From: Hyphomicrobiales bacterium
Lineage (GTDB): Bacteria; Pseudomonadota; Alphaproteobacteria; Rhizobiales; Rhizobiaceae
Length of the DNA stretch: 64,000 nucleotides
Direction: 5' to 3'
NCBI GenBank assembly: GCA_900472575.1
Contig: UCIV01000007.1
Coordinates: 62,001 to 126,000, forward strand
The notes below the pieces were generated by a model. The model was given only the letters and a program-made list of their open reading frames with translations, ran no database searches and had not been told where the DNA came from. Positions 1 through 8,504 of the stretch are shown in pieces (the stretch's first letter is position 1; each line of letters opens with the position of its first letter). Position numbers and translations under genes: made by a program.

Positions 1-1494
1 GGATTTTTTCAAAGTTGCTGCGTCCATGCCCACCCCCTGGTCGGTGACGGACACAACAACATAGCGGCCAGCCGAAAGTGTCCCATGGGGAGTGACCTGT
101 TCCGCTTGCCTGAGCTCGATCCGCAGGGAGCCGCCTCCCGGCATAGCGTCTCGGGCATTGACGGCAAGATTGAGGAGGGCGAGTTCGACCTGGTTCGCAT
201 CCGCGGACACCGATGGCAGATGGTCCGGAGCGATAATTTGGATTAGAATGGTGGTACCCACCGAGCGCTTCAGCAAATCCTCCAGGCCAAACACAAGTCC
301 ACGCAGATCTACCGGACCGATCTGGAGATCTTGCCGGCGGGCAAAGGCCAGCAGTCTCTGGGTAAGCGATGCGCCGCGCCTAGCGCCCTGCATGGCTCCG
401 TCGATCAGCCTTTCTGCCTTGGCATCTCCGGCATCATGCTTTCGCAAGAGCTCGAGATTACCAAGCACCGCCATCAGCAGATTGTTGAAATCGTGCGCAA
501 CACCGCCGGTCAGCTGGCCAATCGCCTCCATCTTCTGGGCCTGGCGCAATTGCTCCTCTGCGTGCTGGCGCTGCGAGATCTCTGCCATGACGATGGCGTG
601 GGCGTCTTCGAGCTCCTTCGTTCGTTCAAGAACCCTTTCCTCCAGCACTTCGTTCAGACGACGCTGCTGCTCCTCCTGGCGAATACGGTCTGTAATGTCT
701 GCCGATACGCCGACCAGTTTGATGGCTTGGCCGGCACGGTCCCGATAGAGCTGTGCACGAATCTCTGCCCAGTGTTGCGAGCCATCCGGCCAGATCGTGC
801 GGTAATCGATCGAATAGTCTCGGCCTGTTGTGATCGTCAGATCAACCGACGCTTTCATTCGCTCGATGTCGTGGGGATGGATACTGGCAATCAGGTCCTC
901 GTAAGTGAAATGCTCCTCTGAGCCACGACCAAAAACGCTCCGACATGTCGGCGACGTCGTCAGTACCATTGTGGCGAGGTCAAGCTCCCAGGCACCAAGG
1001 TGGCCAGCTTCCAGTGCAGTCTGCAGGCGCCGTTCACCTTCGTCGAGCGCCTCGATCCTGAGGCGCGCCTCGAATTGGCGACGTCGTCCCCGCAATGCTG
1101 AACGGGCGACACTGACGAATGTTGTGGCGTGAAACGGCCGCTCGATGAAGCTGACATTGCCGAGCACTTCCGACAGGCGAGATGCAGCCGGATTGCGCTC
1201 CGGCCCTCCGCCGCGATTTGTCAGGATAATGAAAGGAAGATCGGACCAGCTTGGCTGCCTCTCGATCCAAGCCGAAAGCGCGCGCAAGTCGCTTGATCGC
1301 AGCGCCTCTTCCGTGACGACGGCAAAAGACACGTCGTCACCAAGCGCCTCGACAAACCCGACAAGGTCTGGGATGACGCGACTTTCGATACCTGCTGCTG
1401 CAAGGAGGGAGGCAGCGATCTGAGCATCGCGGCCGCGCGGGGCATGGATCAGGCCAATGGCGTTGCGATTAGGAATTGTTGCGGTCCTCGTCAG
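1..1494 (-). CDS. PAS sensor histidine kinase with N-terminal receiver-like region (partial, runs off left edge)
   Basis: One open frame runs leftward from about 1494 to the window edge. The first ~110 residues look like a receiver-type fold, but I see no clear phospho-acceptor aspartate. A PAS domain follows, then a coiled coil, the H-box (GGVAHDFNNLL, with the phospho-accepting His), the N-box (NLAVNARDAM) and the start of the G1 box (DQGVGMD). The rest of the ATPase domain is outside the window. There is no ATG: an in-frame TGA lies just upstream, so the start must be the CTG at 1494 or the ATT at 1476. Either way the gene lies right at or over the end of the kaiC-like gene, which implies translational coupling. 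The input signal is unknown. Confidence 0.85.
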   Translation of the reverse strand, partial: MTRTATIPNRNAIGLIHAPRGRDAQIAASLLAAAGIESRVIPDLVGFVEALGDDVSFAVVTEEALRSSDLRALSAWIERQPSWSDLPFIILTNRGGGPERNPAASRLSEVLGNVSFIERPFHATTFVSVARSALRGRRRQFEARLRIEALDEGERRLQTALEAGHLGAWELDLATMVLTTSPTCRSVFGRGSEEHFTYEDLIASIHPHDIERMKASVDLTITTGRDYSIDYRTIWPDGSQHWAEIRAQLYRDRAGQAIKLVGVSADITDRIRQEEQQRRLNEVLEERVLERTKELEDAHAIVMAEISQRQHAEEQLRQAQKMEAIGQLTGGVAHDFNNLLMAVLGNLELLRKHDAGDAKAERLIDGAMQGARRGASLTQRLLAFARRQDLQIGPVDLRGLVFGLEDLLKRSVGTTILIQIIAPDHLPSVSADANQVELALLNLAVNARDAMPGGGSLRIELRQAEQVTPHGTLSAGRYVVVSVTDQGVGMDAATLKKS

Positions 1495-2977
1495 AAAGCG
1501 CCATCAGAGGGCCGCGTTCACCGACAAAGGTCGGCACGCCGCGTAGCACGCCCTGAAAGCCGGAAAGCGCTTCGCCGACGGTAAGGCCAGCATTGCTGAT
1601 CTTGAATTCGCGTATCGTGTCCTCATGTCTGCCAGTACGTTTTTTGATCACCGAAATAGCACGCCTGACCTTACCCATGGCTTCGAAATAGCGGAGCAAG
1701 ATGACCGTGTCTGCAAGGTAGGTCACATCAACCGGCGACTTCATGTCCCCGACAAGACCATGCTGTGCCACGGTGAGGAATGTGTTGGCGCCCTGTCGAT
1801 TAAGATACTGCAACAGCTCGTGCATGTGCAGGATCAGAGCATTTTCGCCAGGCATGGATGCCTGATATCCGTTGATACTGTCGATGACGACGGTCTTGGC
1901 ATCGAAACCCGCGACCCGATCACGGACGCGCTGTGCGAATTCGCCGGGCGAAAGCTCTGCGGCATCGAGCTGTTCGATGTGGAGGAGACCTTCGTCTCGC
2001 ATCTGTTCGAGATCGAGGCCCATGGCCTTGGTCCGCGCGAACAGCAAGCCAAGCTCCTCGTCGAAAAGAAACACCGCTGCTTTTTCTCCGCGTCTGATGC
2101 CGGACTCTACAAACTGCAGAGAAAAGAAGCTCTTGCCCGTGCCGGCCGGGCCTATCAGCAGCGTGCTGGAACCTCGCTCGATGCCACCGCCAAGCAGGTC
2201 GTCAAATTCGGCAATACCACTCTTCAATGTTGTGCGCTCGAAGTCGATCCTGTGCTCGACGGCCCTCAAGCGAGGGAAGACGGCTACGCCGCCTGTCCTG
2301 ATAATGAAGTCATGATAGCCACCGCGAAAGGCTTGGCCACGATATTTGATGACCCTCAGCCGCCGGCGTTCCGCCCCATAGTCTGGAGCAAGCTGTTCCA
2401 GGTGAACAACACCATGAACGACGCTGTGGACCGTCTTGTCGAACTGATCGGATGTCATATCGTCGAGCAACAGAACCGTTGCTTCTGAGCGCGAGAAGTA
2501 ATGCTTGAGCGCCAAAATCTGCCGGCGATAGCGAAGCGAGCTTTGTGCAAGGAGGCGGATTTCGGACAGGCTGTCGATAACGACACGATGCGGCTTTACG
2601 CGCTCAAATGCCTCGAAGATCAGCTTAGTTGTTTCGCCAAGTTCCAGATCAGACGAATAGAGCAAGCTCTGCTGCTGATCCTCGTCGAGGAGGCTTTCGG
2701 GTGGAACTAGCTCAAAAATTTCGATCGTGTCGCCAAAGTCGATGCCATGTGAGAGTGCACTATCCCTAAGCTCGTCTTCCGTCTCGGACAGACTGATATA
2801 AAGACACCGCTCCTTGAGTGAGGCGCCCTCAAGGAGAAACTGCAACGCAATAGTCGTCTTTCCGGCACCAGGAGATCCTTCAAGCAGGAATACATGACGA
2901 CGGGTCAGGCCTCCGGCAAGAATATCATCCAGACCTTCAACGCCTGTCCGTGCTTTTTCCGTCTTAAGTTCTGTCAT
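1469..2977 (-). CDS. KaiC-like double-domain RecA ATPase
   Basis: 502 residues with two tandem RecA/KaiC domains. Each has a P-loop: GSPGAGKTT near residue 35 and GPAGTGKSF near residue 275. Family knowledge: cyanobacterial KaiC is a clock ATPase. Proteobacterial relatives without kaiA usually sit beside histidine kinases and are linked to stress or signalling rather than a true clock. No kaiB lies within the window. The gene is followed directly by an overlapping histidine kinase, so the pair probably forms one signalling unit. The start ATG has an AGGAGAGCAC ribosome-binding site. Function beyond ATPase and kinase-like signalling is inference. Confidence 0.88.
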   Translation of the reverse strand: MTELKTEKARTGVEGLDDILAGGLTRRHVFLLEGSPGAGKTTIALQFLLEGASLKERCLYISLSETEDELRDSALSHGIDFGDTIEIFELVPPESLLDEDQQQSLLYSSDLELGETTKLIFEAFERVKPHRVVIDSLSEIRLLAQSSLRYRRQILALKHYFSRSEATVLLLDDMTSDQFDKTVHSVVHGVVHLEQLAPDYGAERRRLRVIKYRGQAFRGGYHDFIIRTGGVAVFPRLRAVEHRIDFERTTLKSGIAEFDDLLGGGIERGSSTLLIGPAGTGKSFFSLQFVESGIRRGEKAAVFLFDEELGLLFARTKAMGLDLEQMRDEGLLHIEQLDAAELSPGEFAQRVRDRVAGFDAKTVVIDSINGYQASMPGENALILHMHELLQYLNRQGANTFLTVAQHGLVGDMKSPVDVTYLADTVILLRYFEAMGKVRRAISVIKKRTGRHEDTIREFKISNAGLTVGEALSGFQGVLRGVPTFVGERGPLMALSDEDRNNS

Positions 2978-3163
2978 GTGCTCTCCTTGAGACCATGTGA
3001 ATTAGTGTGCTACTCCAACCAAACAAGGCAGTGCCCCATAAACCTTTACCTGTCGGGGCGCTCGAGTTGACGTGCGCTCGCAACACATAAACGAGCGATA
3101 ATCCGTGTTTGTTTCATTGGCTGGCCAACTGTGACGTTGCGCTCAAGTAAGGGGATCTGCAGA

Positions 3164-3360
3164 TCAAGCCGATGAGCATTCACTATCAACAACCCGCTGT
3201 CTCATATCGACGGCGGACGCAGCGAAGCGATCAAGCCCGCCAGCTTTTGCAATGTATAGCGCTTGGTCGGCGGACTGTGAAAAGGGCCGACTGAGAAAGC
3301 TCACCTTGCACTGTCATCACACCGATGTTGATGGTGACACGCCCCTTTGGCTCGCCAAGC
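3164..3360 (-). pseudogene. Decayed C-terminal tail of a GGDEF (diguanylate cyclase) domain
   Basis: On the minus strand, one frame reads ...GRVTINIGVMT (the VTISIGVA strand of GGDEF domains). The next frame reads ADQALYIAKAGGLDRF, the classic GGDEF C-terminal helix (ADxALYxAKxxGRNR), ending in TGA. The two parts are in different frames and no N-terminal GGDEF region is present, so this is a truncated, frameshifted remnant. It fills much of the otherwise empty stretch 2978-3399, which must also hold the promoter of the kaiC-like gene; no clear sigma motif was seen there. Confidence 0.6.
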
Positions 3361-3399
3361 CGATGCCACTGGGAAGGTGCGGGCGTGCAAGGCGAAAGC

Positions 3400-4287
3400 T
3401 CAAACCTTCAGGGCATCGACAATCACCTTGAATGCCGGCGAGTTCTGCCGGCGGCTCGGATAATAGAGATAGTAGCCCGGAAACATCGGGGACCAATCAT
3501 CCAGGATTTGGACAAGCCGCCCGGAAGCGATCTCGTCCACGACGAGGCTTTCCGGCACGTAAGCGATGCCATAGCCGCTGACCGCGGCGTCTATCATCGC
3601 ATAGGACGTGTTGAAAATCAGCTGTCCGTCGACTCGAACACGGACTTCCCGGCCATCCTTTCCAAACTCCCAGGCATAGAGCCCGCCAGCGCTAGCCTGC
3701 CGGTGGTTGATACAGTCGTGGCCAACCAGATCCTGGGGTGTTCTGGGAGCAGCATGCGCCGCCAGATATTCTGGAGAGGCGACTGCGACCAGGCGCCAGT
3801 CGGGACCAATTCGGACGGCGATCATGTCCTTGTCGACGCTCTCGCCAAGACGAACACCCGCGTCGAACTTCTCTTCGACAATGTTTCGGAACCCGTTGTC
3901 CATATTGAGCTCGACCCTGACGTCGGGATAATGGCGCAGAACGGGCCGAAGTTTTGGCCATACCACGCTTTCCTGCGCATAGTCCGACAGGGTGATCCGA
4001 ACGGTCCCGGACGGCTTGTCCCGGATCTCCATCAGTTCGTCGATTTCGGTTTCGAGTTCTTCGATCCTCGGTGCCAGCGAACGTATCAACCTTTCGCCGG
4101 CTTCTGTAGGGGAAACGTTACGTGTCGTGCGGGTTAAAAGTCGCAACCCCATGCGAGCCTCAAGCCGCTTGATCGTGTGGCTGATCGTCGATTGAGACGT
4201 TCCGAGCTTGGCCGCGGCTTTCGTGAAGCTGCGCTCCTCGGCAACCGCCAGAAACCAAAGCATGTCATTCAGGTCTTCGCGTTTCAT
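3400..4287 (-). CDS. LysR-family transcriptional regulator
   Basis: 295 residues. The N-terminal winged helix-turn-helix (LNDMLWFLAVAEERSFTKAAAKLGTSQSTISHTIKRLE) is typical of LysR, followed by an effector-binding periplasmic-protein-like domain. It is transcribed away from the MFS exporter gene, the usual arrangement for a LysR protein controlling its neighbour and itself from the shared 100-bp intergenic region. The effector is unknown. The exporter and oxido/hydrolase context suggests response to a small organic compound. Confidence 0.92.
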   Translation of the reverse strand: MKREDLNDMLWFLAVAEERSFTKAAAKLGTSQSTISHTIKRLEARMGLRLLTRTTRNVSPTEAGERLIRSLAPRIEELETEIDELMEIRDKPSGTVRITLSDYAQESVVWPKLRPVLRHYPDVRVELNMDNGFRNIVEEKFDAGVRLGESVDKDMIAVRIGPDWRLVAVASPEYLAAHAAPRTPQDLVGHDCINHRQASAGGLYAWEFGKDGREVRVRVDGQLIFNTSYAMIDAAVSGYGIAYVPESLVVDEIASGRLVQILDDWSPMFPGYYLYYPSRRQNSPAFKVIVDALKV

Positions 4288-4385
4288 CAGCAGCCCTCAA
4301 GCTTAGTCATTCATGTCATAAATCGATAAGTCCAAGAGGATTGCAATGGCTAATCATGATAGTTGCGTCAGACTATATTTCGGCC

Positions 4386-5630
4386 ATGACCTATCAAGCT
4401 CAGCAAAGAACAGACGACATCGGCCCATTCGGGCCAGACGCGATACTCGAAAATGCGCCAGACACCAAAGTAACGGTTGCTGCCTGGGGCGCTGTCTTCT
4501 CGCTGGCGCTTTGCGTCGCCGTCCTGATCGCATCGGAATTCATGCCTGTCGCCCTTCTGTCGCCGATCGCCACAGATCTCGATGTGACCGAAGGACATGC
4601 GGGCCAGGCGATCTCGATTTCCGGCGTCTTCGCGGTGGTGACAAGTCTCTTCGTTGCAGGACTGACGCAGCGGATCGACCGGCGTGTGGTGGTGACGTCG
4701 TTTTCGCTGTTCCTGATCGTCTCCGGAACTATCGTAACCTTCGCCCCGAACTATCTGGTGCTGATGATAGGCCGCGCTCTGCTCGGCGTGGCGATCGGCG
4801 GCTTCTGGTCGATGTCGGCGGCGGTCGTCATGCGGCTGGTACCCGAACAATCTGTTCCCAAGGGACTGGCGATGCTCAATGCAGGCAATGCCATTGCGGC
4901 GACGATATCTGCGCCGCTCGGCAGTTTTCTCGGGAACTATGTCGGTTGGCGTGGAGCATTCTTCGCGGTCGTGCCGCTGGCGCTGTTGTCTCTCGTCTGG
5001 CAGTGGGTCAGCCTTCCCTCGTTACCGCCGAAACGCAGCGAAGGCCCGAGCAACGTCTTCAGGCTGCTCACCCATTCTCAGGTCGCTATTGGCATGGCGT
5101 CCATCATGCTGCTCTTCATGGGCCAGTTCGCACTGTTCACCTACCTGCGCCCCTTTTTGGAAACCGTGACGAACGTGTCCATCTCCACACTCTCGCTTTT
5201 GCTCCTGTTGATGGGGCTCGCGGGTGTCGCTGGGACATATGGGGTGAGCCACCTTCTCCAGAAGCGGCTGTTCAGTATCCTCGGTGCGATCCCTCTCATC
5301 ATGGCCGTGATTGCACTCGGATTGATCGCTTTCGGCTCATCGGTCACGGCCACAGCTCTCCTGCTGTTAGCTTGGGGATTGTTCGCCACAGCCGCGCCTG
5401 TCGGCTGGGGCACCTGGCTGACCCGGACGATGCCCGACGATGCTGAGGCGGGCGGCGGCCTGCAGGTCGCGACAATCCAGTTGGCCATTACACTGGGCGC
5501 TTCATTCGGAGGGATACTGTTCGACAGCGCCGGCTGGGGGACGACATTTCTGCTCGCCGCTTTGCTCCTTGCCGCTTCATCGACCCTCGCATTCGCGGCC
5601 GGGCCGATGGCACGAAGGGTCTGGCCATGA
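4386..5630 (+). CDS. MFS transporter, DHA1-type exporter
   Basis: About 414 residues with 12 predicted hydrophobic segments. The first helix carries the SEFMPV motif, common in AraJ/sugar-efflux-type DHA1 permeases, and helix 4 has GRALLGVAIGGFW. Likely a proton-driven exporter in the inner membrane. The ATG at 4386 (MTYQAQQ) is chosen. A TTG at 4341, with an AGAGGA element just before it, would add 15 residues and cannot be excluded. The stop overlaps the start of the next gene (ATGA), so the two are translationally coupled. Probably controlled by the divergent LysR regulator. Confidence 0.88.
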   Translation: MTYQAQQRTDDIGPFGPDAILENAPDTKVTVAAWGAVFSLALCVAVLIASEFMPVALLSPIATDLDVTEGHAGQAISISGVFAVVTSLFVAGLTQRIDRRVVVTSFSLFLIVSGTIVTFAPNYLVLMIGRALLGVAIGGFWSMSAAVVMRLVPEQSVPKGLAMLNAGNAIAATISAPLGSFLGNYVGWRGAFFAVVPLALLSLVWQWVSLPSLPPKRSEGPSNVFRLLTHSQVAIGMASIMLLFMGQFALFTYLRPFLETVTNVSISTLSLLLLLMGLAGVAGTYGVSHLLQKRLFSILGAIPLIMAVIALGLIAFGSSVTATALLLLAWGLFATAAPVGWGTWLTRTMPDDAEAGGGLQVATIQLAITLGASFGGILFDSAGWGTTFLLAALLLAASSTLAFAAGPMARRVWP

Positions 5631-6067
5631 TCGACCGCCGTTCCGCGATCGTAGCGATGGTCGCCATGGCTTCAGCTCCGGCGTGGTCACACGCACAGTC
5701 GAATAAAATAGGACGCGCCATGAAGTTCAAGATGACATTCAGCGATCACCAGATGGCAGCAACCCTCGACGAAAGCCCGGCGTCGCTGGAGCTTTTCGGA
5801 TTGCTGCCGCTCGATCTCAAGATCGAGGACTACTCGACCAACGAAAAGATCGCGTATCTGCCGCGCAAGCTGACCAAACATCAGGATGTCCCGTTTGGCG
5901 ACGGGCGTCCAGGCGACATCGCCTATTACGCGCCTTGGGGCAATCTCGCCTTCTTCCACGCGGACTACCGCTATTCGAGAGGGCTGATCCGTCTCGGCCG
6001 CTTCGATGTCGGTTTCGATCCGCTTTTCATCCGAGGGGAGTTCCCACTTCGCATCATTCCGATCTGA
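5627..6067 (+). CDS. Cyclophilin-like fold protein with signal peptide
   Basis: 146 residues. The N-terminus (MIDRRSAIVAMVAMASAPAW..HAQ) looks like an export signal. The body (FSDHQMAATLDESPASLELFGLLPLDLKIEDYS...PGDIAYYAPWGNLAFF) matches the small cyclophilin-like-fold family often found beside flavodoxin, hydrolase and MFS genes. No prolyl isomerase activity is implied by the family. It overlaps the MFS gene by 4 bp and is followed by an exported hydrolase. Confidence 0.8.
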   Translation: MIDRRSAIVAMVAMASAPAWSHAQSNKIGRAMKFKMTFSDHQMAATLDESPASLELFGLLPLDLKIEDYSTNEKIAYLPRKLTKHQDVPFGDGRPGDIAYYAPWGNLAFFHADYRYSRGLIRLGRFDVGFDPLFIRGEFPLRIIPI

Positions 6068-6127
6068 ACGCTCCCGCCGATGCCACCGTGGCCCAATTTC
6101 AAACTCAACATATGAAGGAGACAGCAA

Positions 6128-7240
6128 ATGACTAACAAGCAAGCACTCGATGACGCGCAGCCCCTGAACTCCAGCATCGACAGACGCGATCTCCTGAAGA
6201 TGTCGAGCGCCGCTGCTGCCGCTCTCGGCATGATGTCCATTTTCGACACCAATTTTGCAGAGGCACAAGACATGTCCAACGGCGCCGCCAATTTCTACAC
6301 CAGCGACAGGGTGACCCTTCAGAAGGTCACATTCAAAACCCAGTACCATACCCATGTCGCCGGCAACCTCTATCTCCCCAAGGATCTCGATCAGGTGACG
6401 AAGAACCCCGCCATCATCGTCGGCCACCCGATGGGTGCGGTGAAAGAACAGAGCGCCAACCTCTATGCCACCAAGATGGCCGAGCAGGGGTTTGTCGCCA
6501 TGTCAATCGATCTGCCTTTCTGGGGCGAAAGCGAAGGGCAATCTCGCAACCTTGTGTCACCTGAAGTCTATGCCGAGGCATTCAGTGCCGGCATCGATTT
6601 CCTCGGTTCGCATGCCTTCGTGGATCGCCAAAGGATCGGCGCGATCGGGGTATGCGGCAGTGGTAGCTTTGTCATCAGCGCCGCCAAGATCGATCCGCGC
6701 ATCAAGGCAATTGCCACCGTCAGCATGTACGATATGGGAGCTGCCTTCCGTGATGCCCTGAACAAGTCGCAGACGGTCGAGCAGCGCAAGCAGTTCATCG
6801 CAGCAGCGGCCGAGCAGCGCTGGGCTGAAGCCGACGGTGGAGCAATCGAGTATGTCGGCGGAACGACGCTCGCCCTTACGGCAGACACAGATCCGGTGCA
6901 GCGCGAATTCTACGATTTCTACCGCACGCCGCGGGGCGAGTTTACCCCCGCCGGCGCCACGCCCCAGACGACAACGAAGCCGACGATGAGCAGTATCGTC
7001 AAATTCGCGAACTTCTATCCGTTCAACGACATCGAGACGATCTTCCCTCGTCCGATGCTGTTCATCTCCGGCGACCAGGCCCATTCGAAGGAATTTAGCG
7101 AAGACGCTTACAAGCGCGCGTCCGAGCCGAAGGAACTGGTATGGGTCAAGGGAGCGGGCCATGTCGATCTCTACGACCGCGTCGATCTGATCCCGTTCGA
7201 CAAGCTCAACAGCTTCTTCGACCAGCACCTCACCGCCTGA
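6128..7240 (+). CDS. Tat-exported alpha/beta hydrolase
   Basis: 370 residues. The N-terminus has a twin-arginine-like DRRDLLKM followed by an alanine-rich hydrophobic stretch, suggesting Tat export. The core is an alpha/beta hydrolase of the YcjY/dienelactone-hydrolase type: nucleophile-elbow region GVCGSG (a Cys in the nucleophile position, as in dienelactone hydrolases, or the nearby Ser), the Asp of FISGDQ and a C-terminal His in GAGHVDLYD. A strong AAGGAGA site precedes the ATG. Last gene of the LysR-linked operon. The substrate is unknown. Confidence 0.85.
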   Translation: MTNKQALDDAQPLNSSIDRRDLLKMSSAAAAALGMMSIFDTNFAEAQDMSNGAANFYTSDRVTLQKVTFKTQYHTHVAGNLYLPKDLDQVTKNPAIIVGHPMGAVKEQSANLYATKMAEQGFVAMSIDLPFWGESEGQSRNLVSPEVYAEAFSAGIDFLGSHAFVDRQRIGAIGVCGSGSFVISAAKIDPRIKAIATVSMYDMGAAFRDALNKSQTVEQRKQFIAAAAEQRWAEADGGAIEYVGGTTLALTADTDPVQREFYDFYRTPRGEFTPAGATPQTTTKPTMSSIVKFANFYPFNDIETIFPRPMLFISGDQAHSKEFSEDAYKRASEPKELVWVKGAGHVDLYDRVDLIPFDKLNSFFDQHLTA

Positions 7241-7252
7241 GGTCATCTCATA

Positions 7253-7293
7253 ATGCGCCGGCCGGCCATTTCCCGTAGCCTAGGACGGGATCG
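7253..7293 (+). terminator. Hairpin after the hydrolase gene
   Basis: A 12-bp perfect inverted repeat (ATGCGCCGGCCG ... CGGCCGGCGCAT) encloses a second short repeat (TCCCGT ... ACGGGA). It starts 12 bases after the hydrolase stop. It lacks a T-run, so it may be a transcript-stabilising or Rho-assisted end rather than an intrinsic terminator. Confidence 0.55.
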
Positions 7294-7542
7294 GCCGGCG
7301 CATGCGGCTGCATCAATCGTCGGTAAGCGTCCCTCTTGCCGGTTGCAATGCCAGCCTTTCTCGTTCTCGGCCTTGCCGATTGGTAGCTCGACAATTCCGC
7401 CCACGAACTATCTGGGACGGCAATGTTCTTCTGCTGGGCCGGCATCTGGTGATAAACAGGGGCTGGTTCGGACACCTGTTCCGAGGCCGGCACGACCTGA
7501 AGTGCACCATCATCGTAACGTTCCAGACACCGGCGACGACTA
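7294..7542. other. Intergenic stretch, no feature recognised
   Basis: Lies between two hairpins, at the convergent ends of the hydrolase operon and the DUF2177 operon. Short open frames exist on both strands, but none has a ribosome-binding site, family match or domain-like composition. Confidence 0.5.
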
Positions 7543-7543
7543 G

Positions 7544-7573
7544 AAAAAGGCCTCGTGGGCCGGAAGCCTTTTA
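7544..7573 (-). terminator. Rho-independent terminator of the cfa-DUF2147-DUF2177 operon
   Basis: Read on the minus strand: AAAAGGC stem, a loop of about 15 bases, GCCTTTT and a run of T. It lies about 105 bp past the end of the DUF2177 gene. A-rich sequence on the other side means it could also work on the plus strand. Confidence 0.65.
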
Positions 7574-7677
7574 TTTCGCGTGACTGTCGTCGGCATGCTC
7601 AAGAGTGCCCGGCGAGACTGTTTTCGGCAAGAAAACCGCCTGTATTCCCAAAGAAGCATCGTGATAAGGAAATCCCA

Positions 7678-8109
7678 TTACAAGCCGCGCCCTTCCGAAG
7701 TGAAGCCGCCGAAAAGGCGCGTGGTTATCCCGTAACCGGTACCAGTCGCAATTGCAGACAGGAACGTACCCCAGCAAAGATCAGCGAGCGTCAATGCTGT
7801 CGACCAGCGTATCAATGTTGCCTGATTGGTCAGGTCATAGGTTGCATAGGCAGTAAAGCCCAGGACGGCACCAGAGAGGACCGCGGTAGAAAGCGCTCCT
7901 TGCCTGAATGCCGGCCGAACTGCCAGAAACACCAGTCCAGCCGGATAGATCAGATAAAACATTATCGCCGGGATAAGCCGGAATTCCGGCGCCAGCATGT
8001 CCCCAATCACCGGGCGGTAGAGGCGGTCCGCCATGATGCTCAACCACACGGCATCAATCAAAACCATCGTGATCAACGTTACCAAGTAGGCGACAAGATA
8101 CCTTTTCAT
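7678..8109 (-). CDS. DUF2177 family membrane protein
   Basis: 143 residues, four hydrophobic segments, matching DUF2177 throughout (MKRYLVAYLVTLITMVLIDAVWLS..., YATYDLTNQATL). The ATG at 8109 is chosen because AGAGGA lies the right distance upstream; a second ATG at 8115 is two codons earlier. Third gene of the minus-strand lipid operon. DUF2177 genes recur in ECF-sigma-controlled lipid and photo-oxidative-stress loci, but the biochemical role is unknown. Confidence 0.85.
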   Translation of the reverse strand: MKRYLVAYLVTLITMVLIDAVWLSIMADRLYRPVIGDMLAPEFRLIPAIMFYLIYPAGLVFLAVRPAFRQGALSTAVLSGAVLGFTAYATYDLTNQATLIRWSTALTLADLCWGTFLSAIATGTGYGITTRLFGGFTSEGRGL

Positions 8110-8132
8110 CGGCATTTCCTCTTGAGGTGCAC

Positions 8133-8504
8133 TCAATCGATCCGGGTCCAGTCAATGCCCTTGCACAACAGGCCGGCAACGATACAGCCCTTCGTCGTCA
8201 TCCTGTCTCCCTTGACCGTCACGGTGAGCCGGTAGGTCAGGTCCCGCTGCGGATCGAACGCGCTGCCGGAATAGATGCCGTCACCATCAGGCTTGATGCT
8301 CATGACCAGCTTGTCGCCTTCCTTCTCTTTCGGCGTGCCCGGCTTTATCCAGGTATTGACCGCGCAGATGTCGGATCCGCATGGCGCGATCGTCACCTTG
8401 GCGTTTCCATCGCCGCGGGCCCATTGGCCGTCGATATCGGCGGCATGGGCGGCCGCTCCCCATGTGAGGCAAGCACCGATCATCATTACACTCATCTTTT
8501 TCAC
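8133..8504 (-). CDS. DUF2147 family exported protein
   Basis: 123 residues. Starts at GTG 8504, preceded by an excellent AAGGAGG site. The GTG overlaps the TGA of the upstream methyltransferase gene. An N-terminal signal peptide ends near AAHAAD. The mature part (IDGQWARGDGNAKVTIAPCGSDICAVNTWIK) is the conserved DUF2147 pattern, with paired cysteines. Likely periplasmic; function unknown. Co-transcribed with the cyclopropane synthase, so probably part of an envelope-stress response. Confidence 0.85.
   Translation of the reverse strand: MKKMSVMMIGACLTWGAAAHAADIDGQWARGDGNAKVTIAPCGSDICAVNTWIKPGTPKEKEGDKLVMSIKPDGDGIYSGSAFDPQRDLTYRLTVTVKGDRMTTKGCIVAGLLCKGIDWTRID

Noticed and set aside
1625-2488. 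287-codon plus-strand frame inside the KaiC-like gene
   Set aside because: Shadow of a conserved coding sequence on the other strand.
7571-7777. 68-codon minus-strand frame near the DUF2177 end
   Set aside because: Overlaps DUF2177 in a different frame and has no ribosome site.
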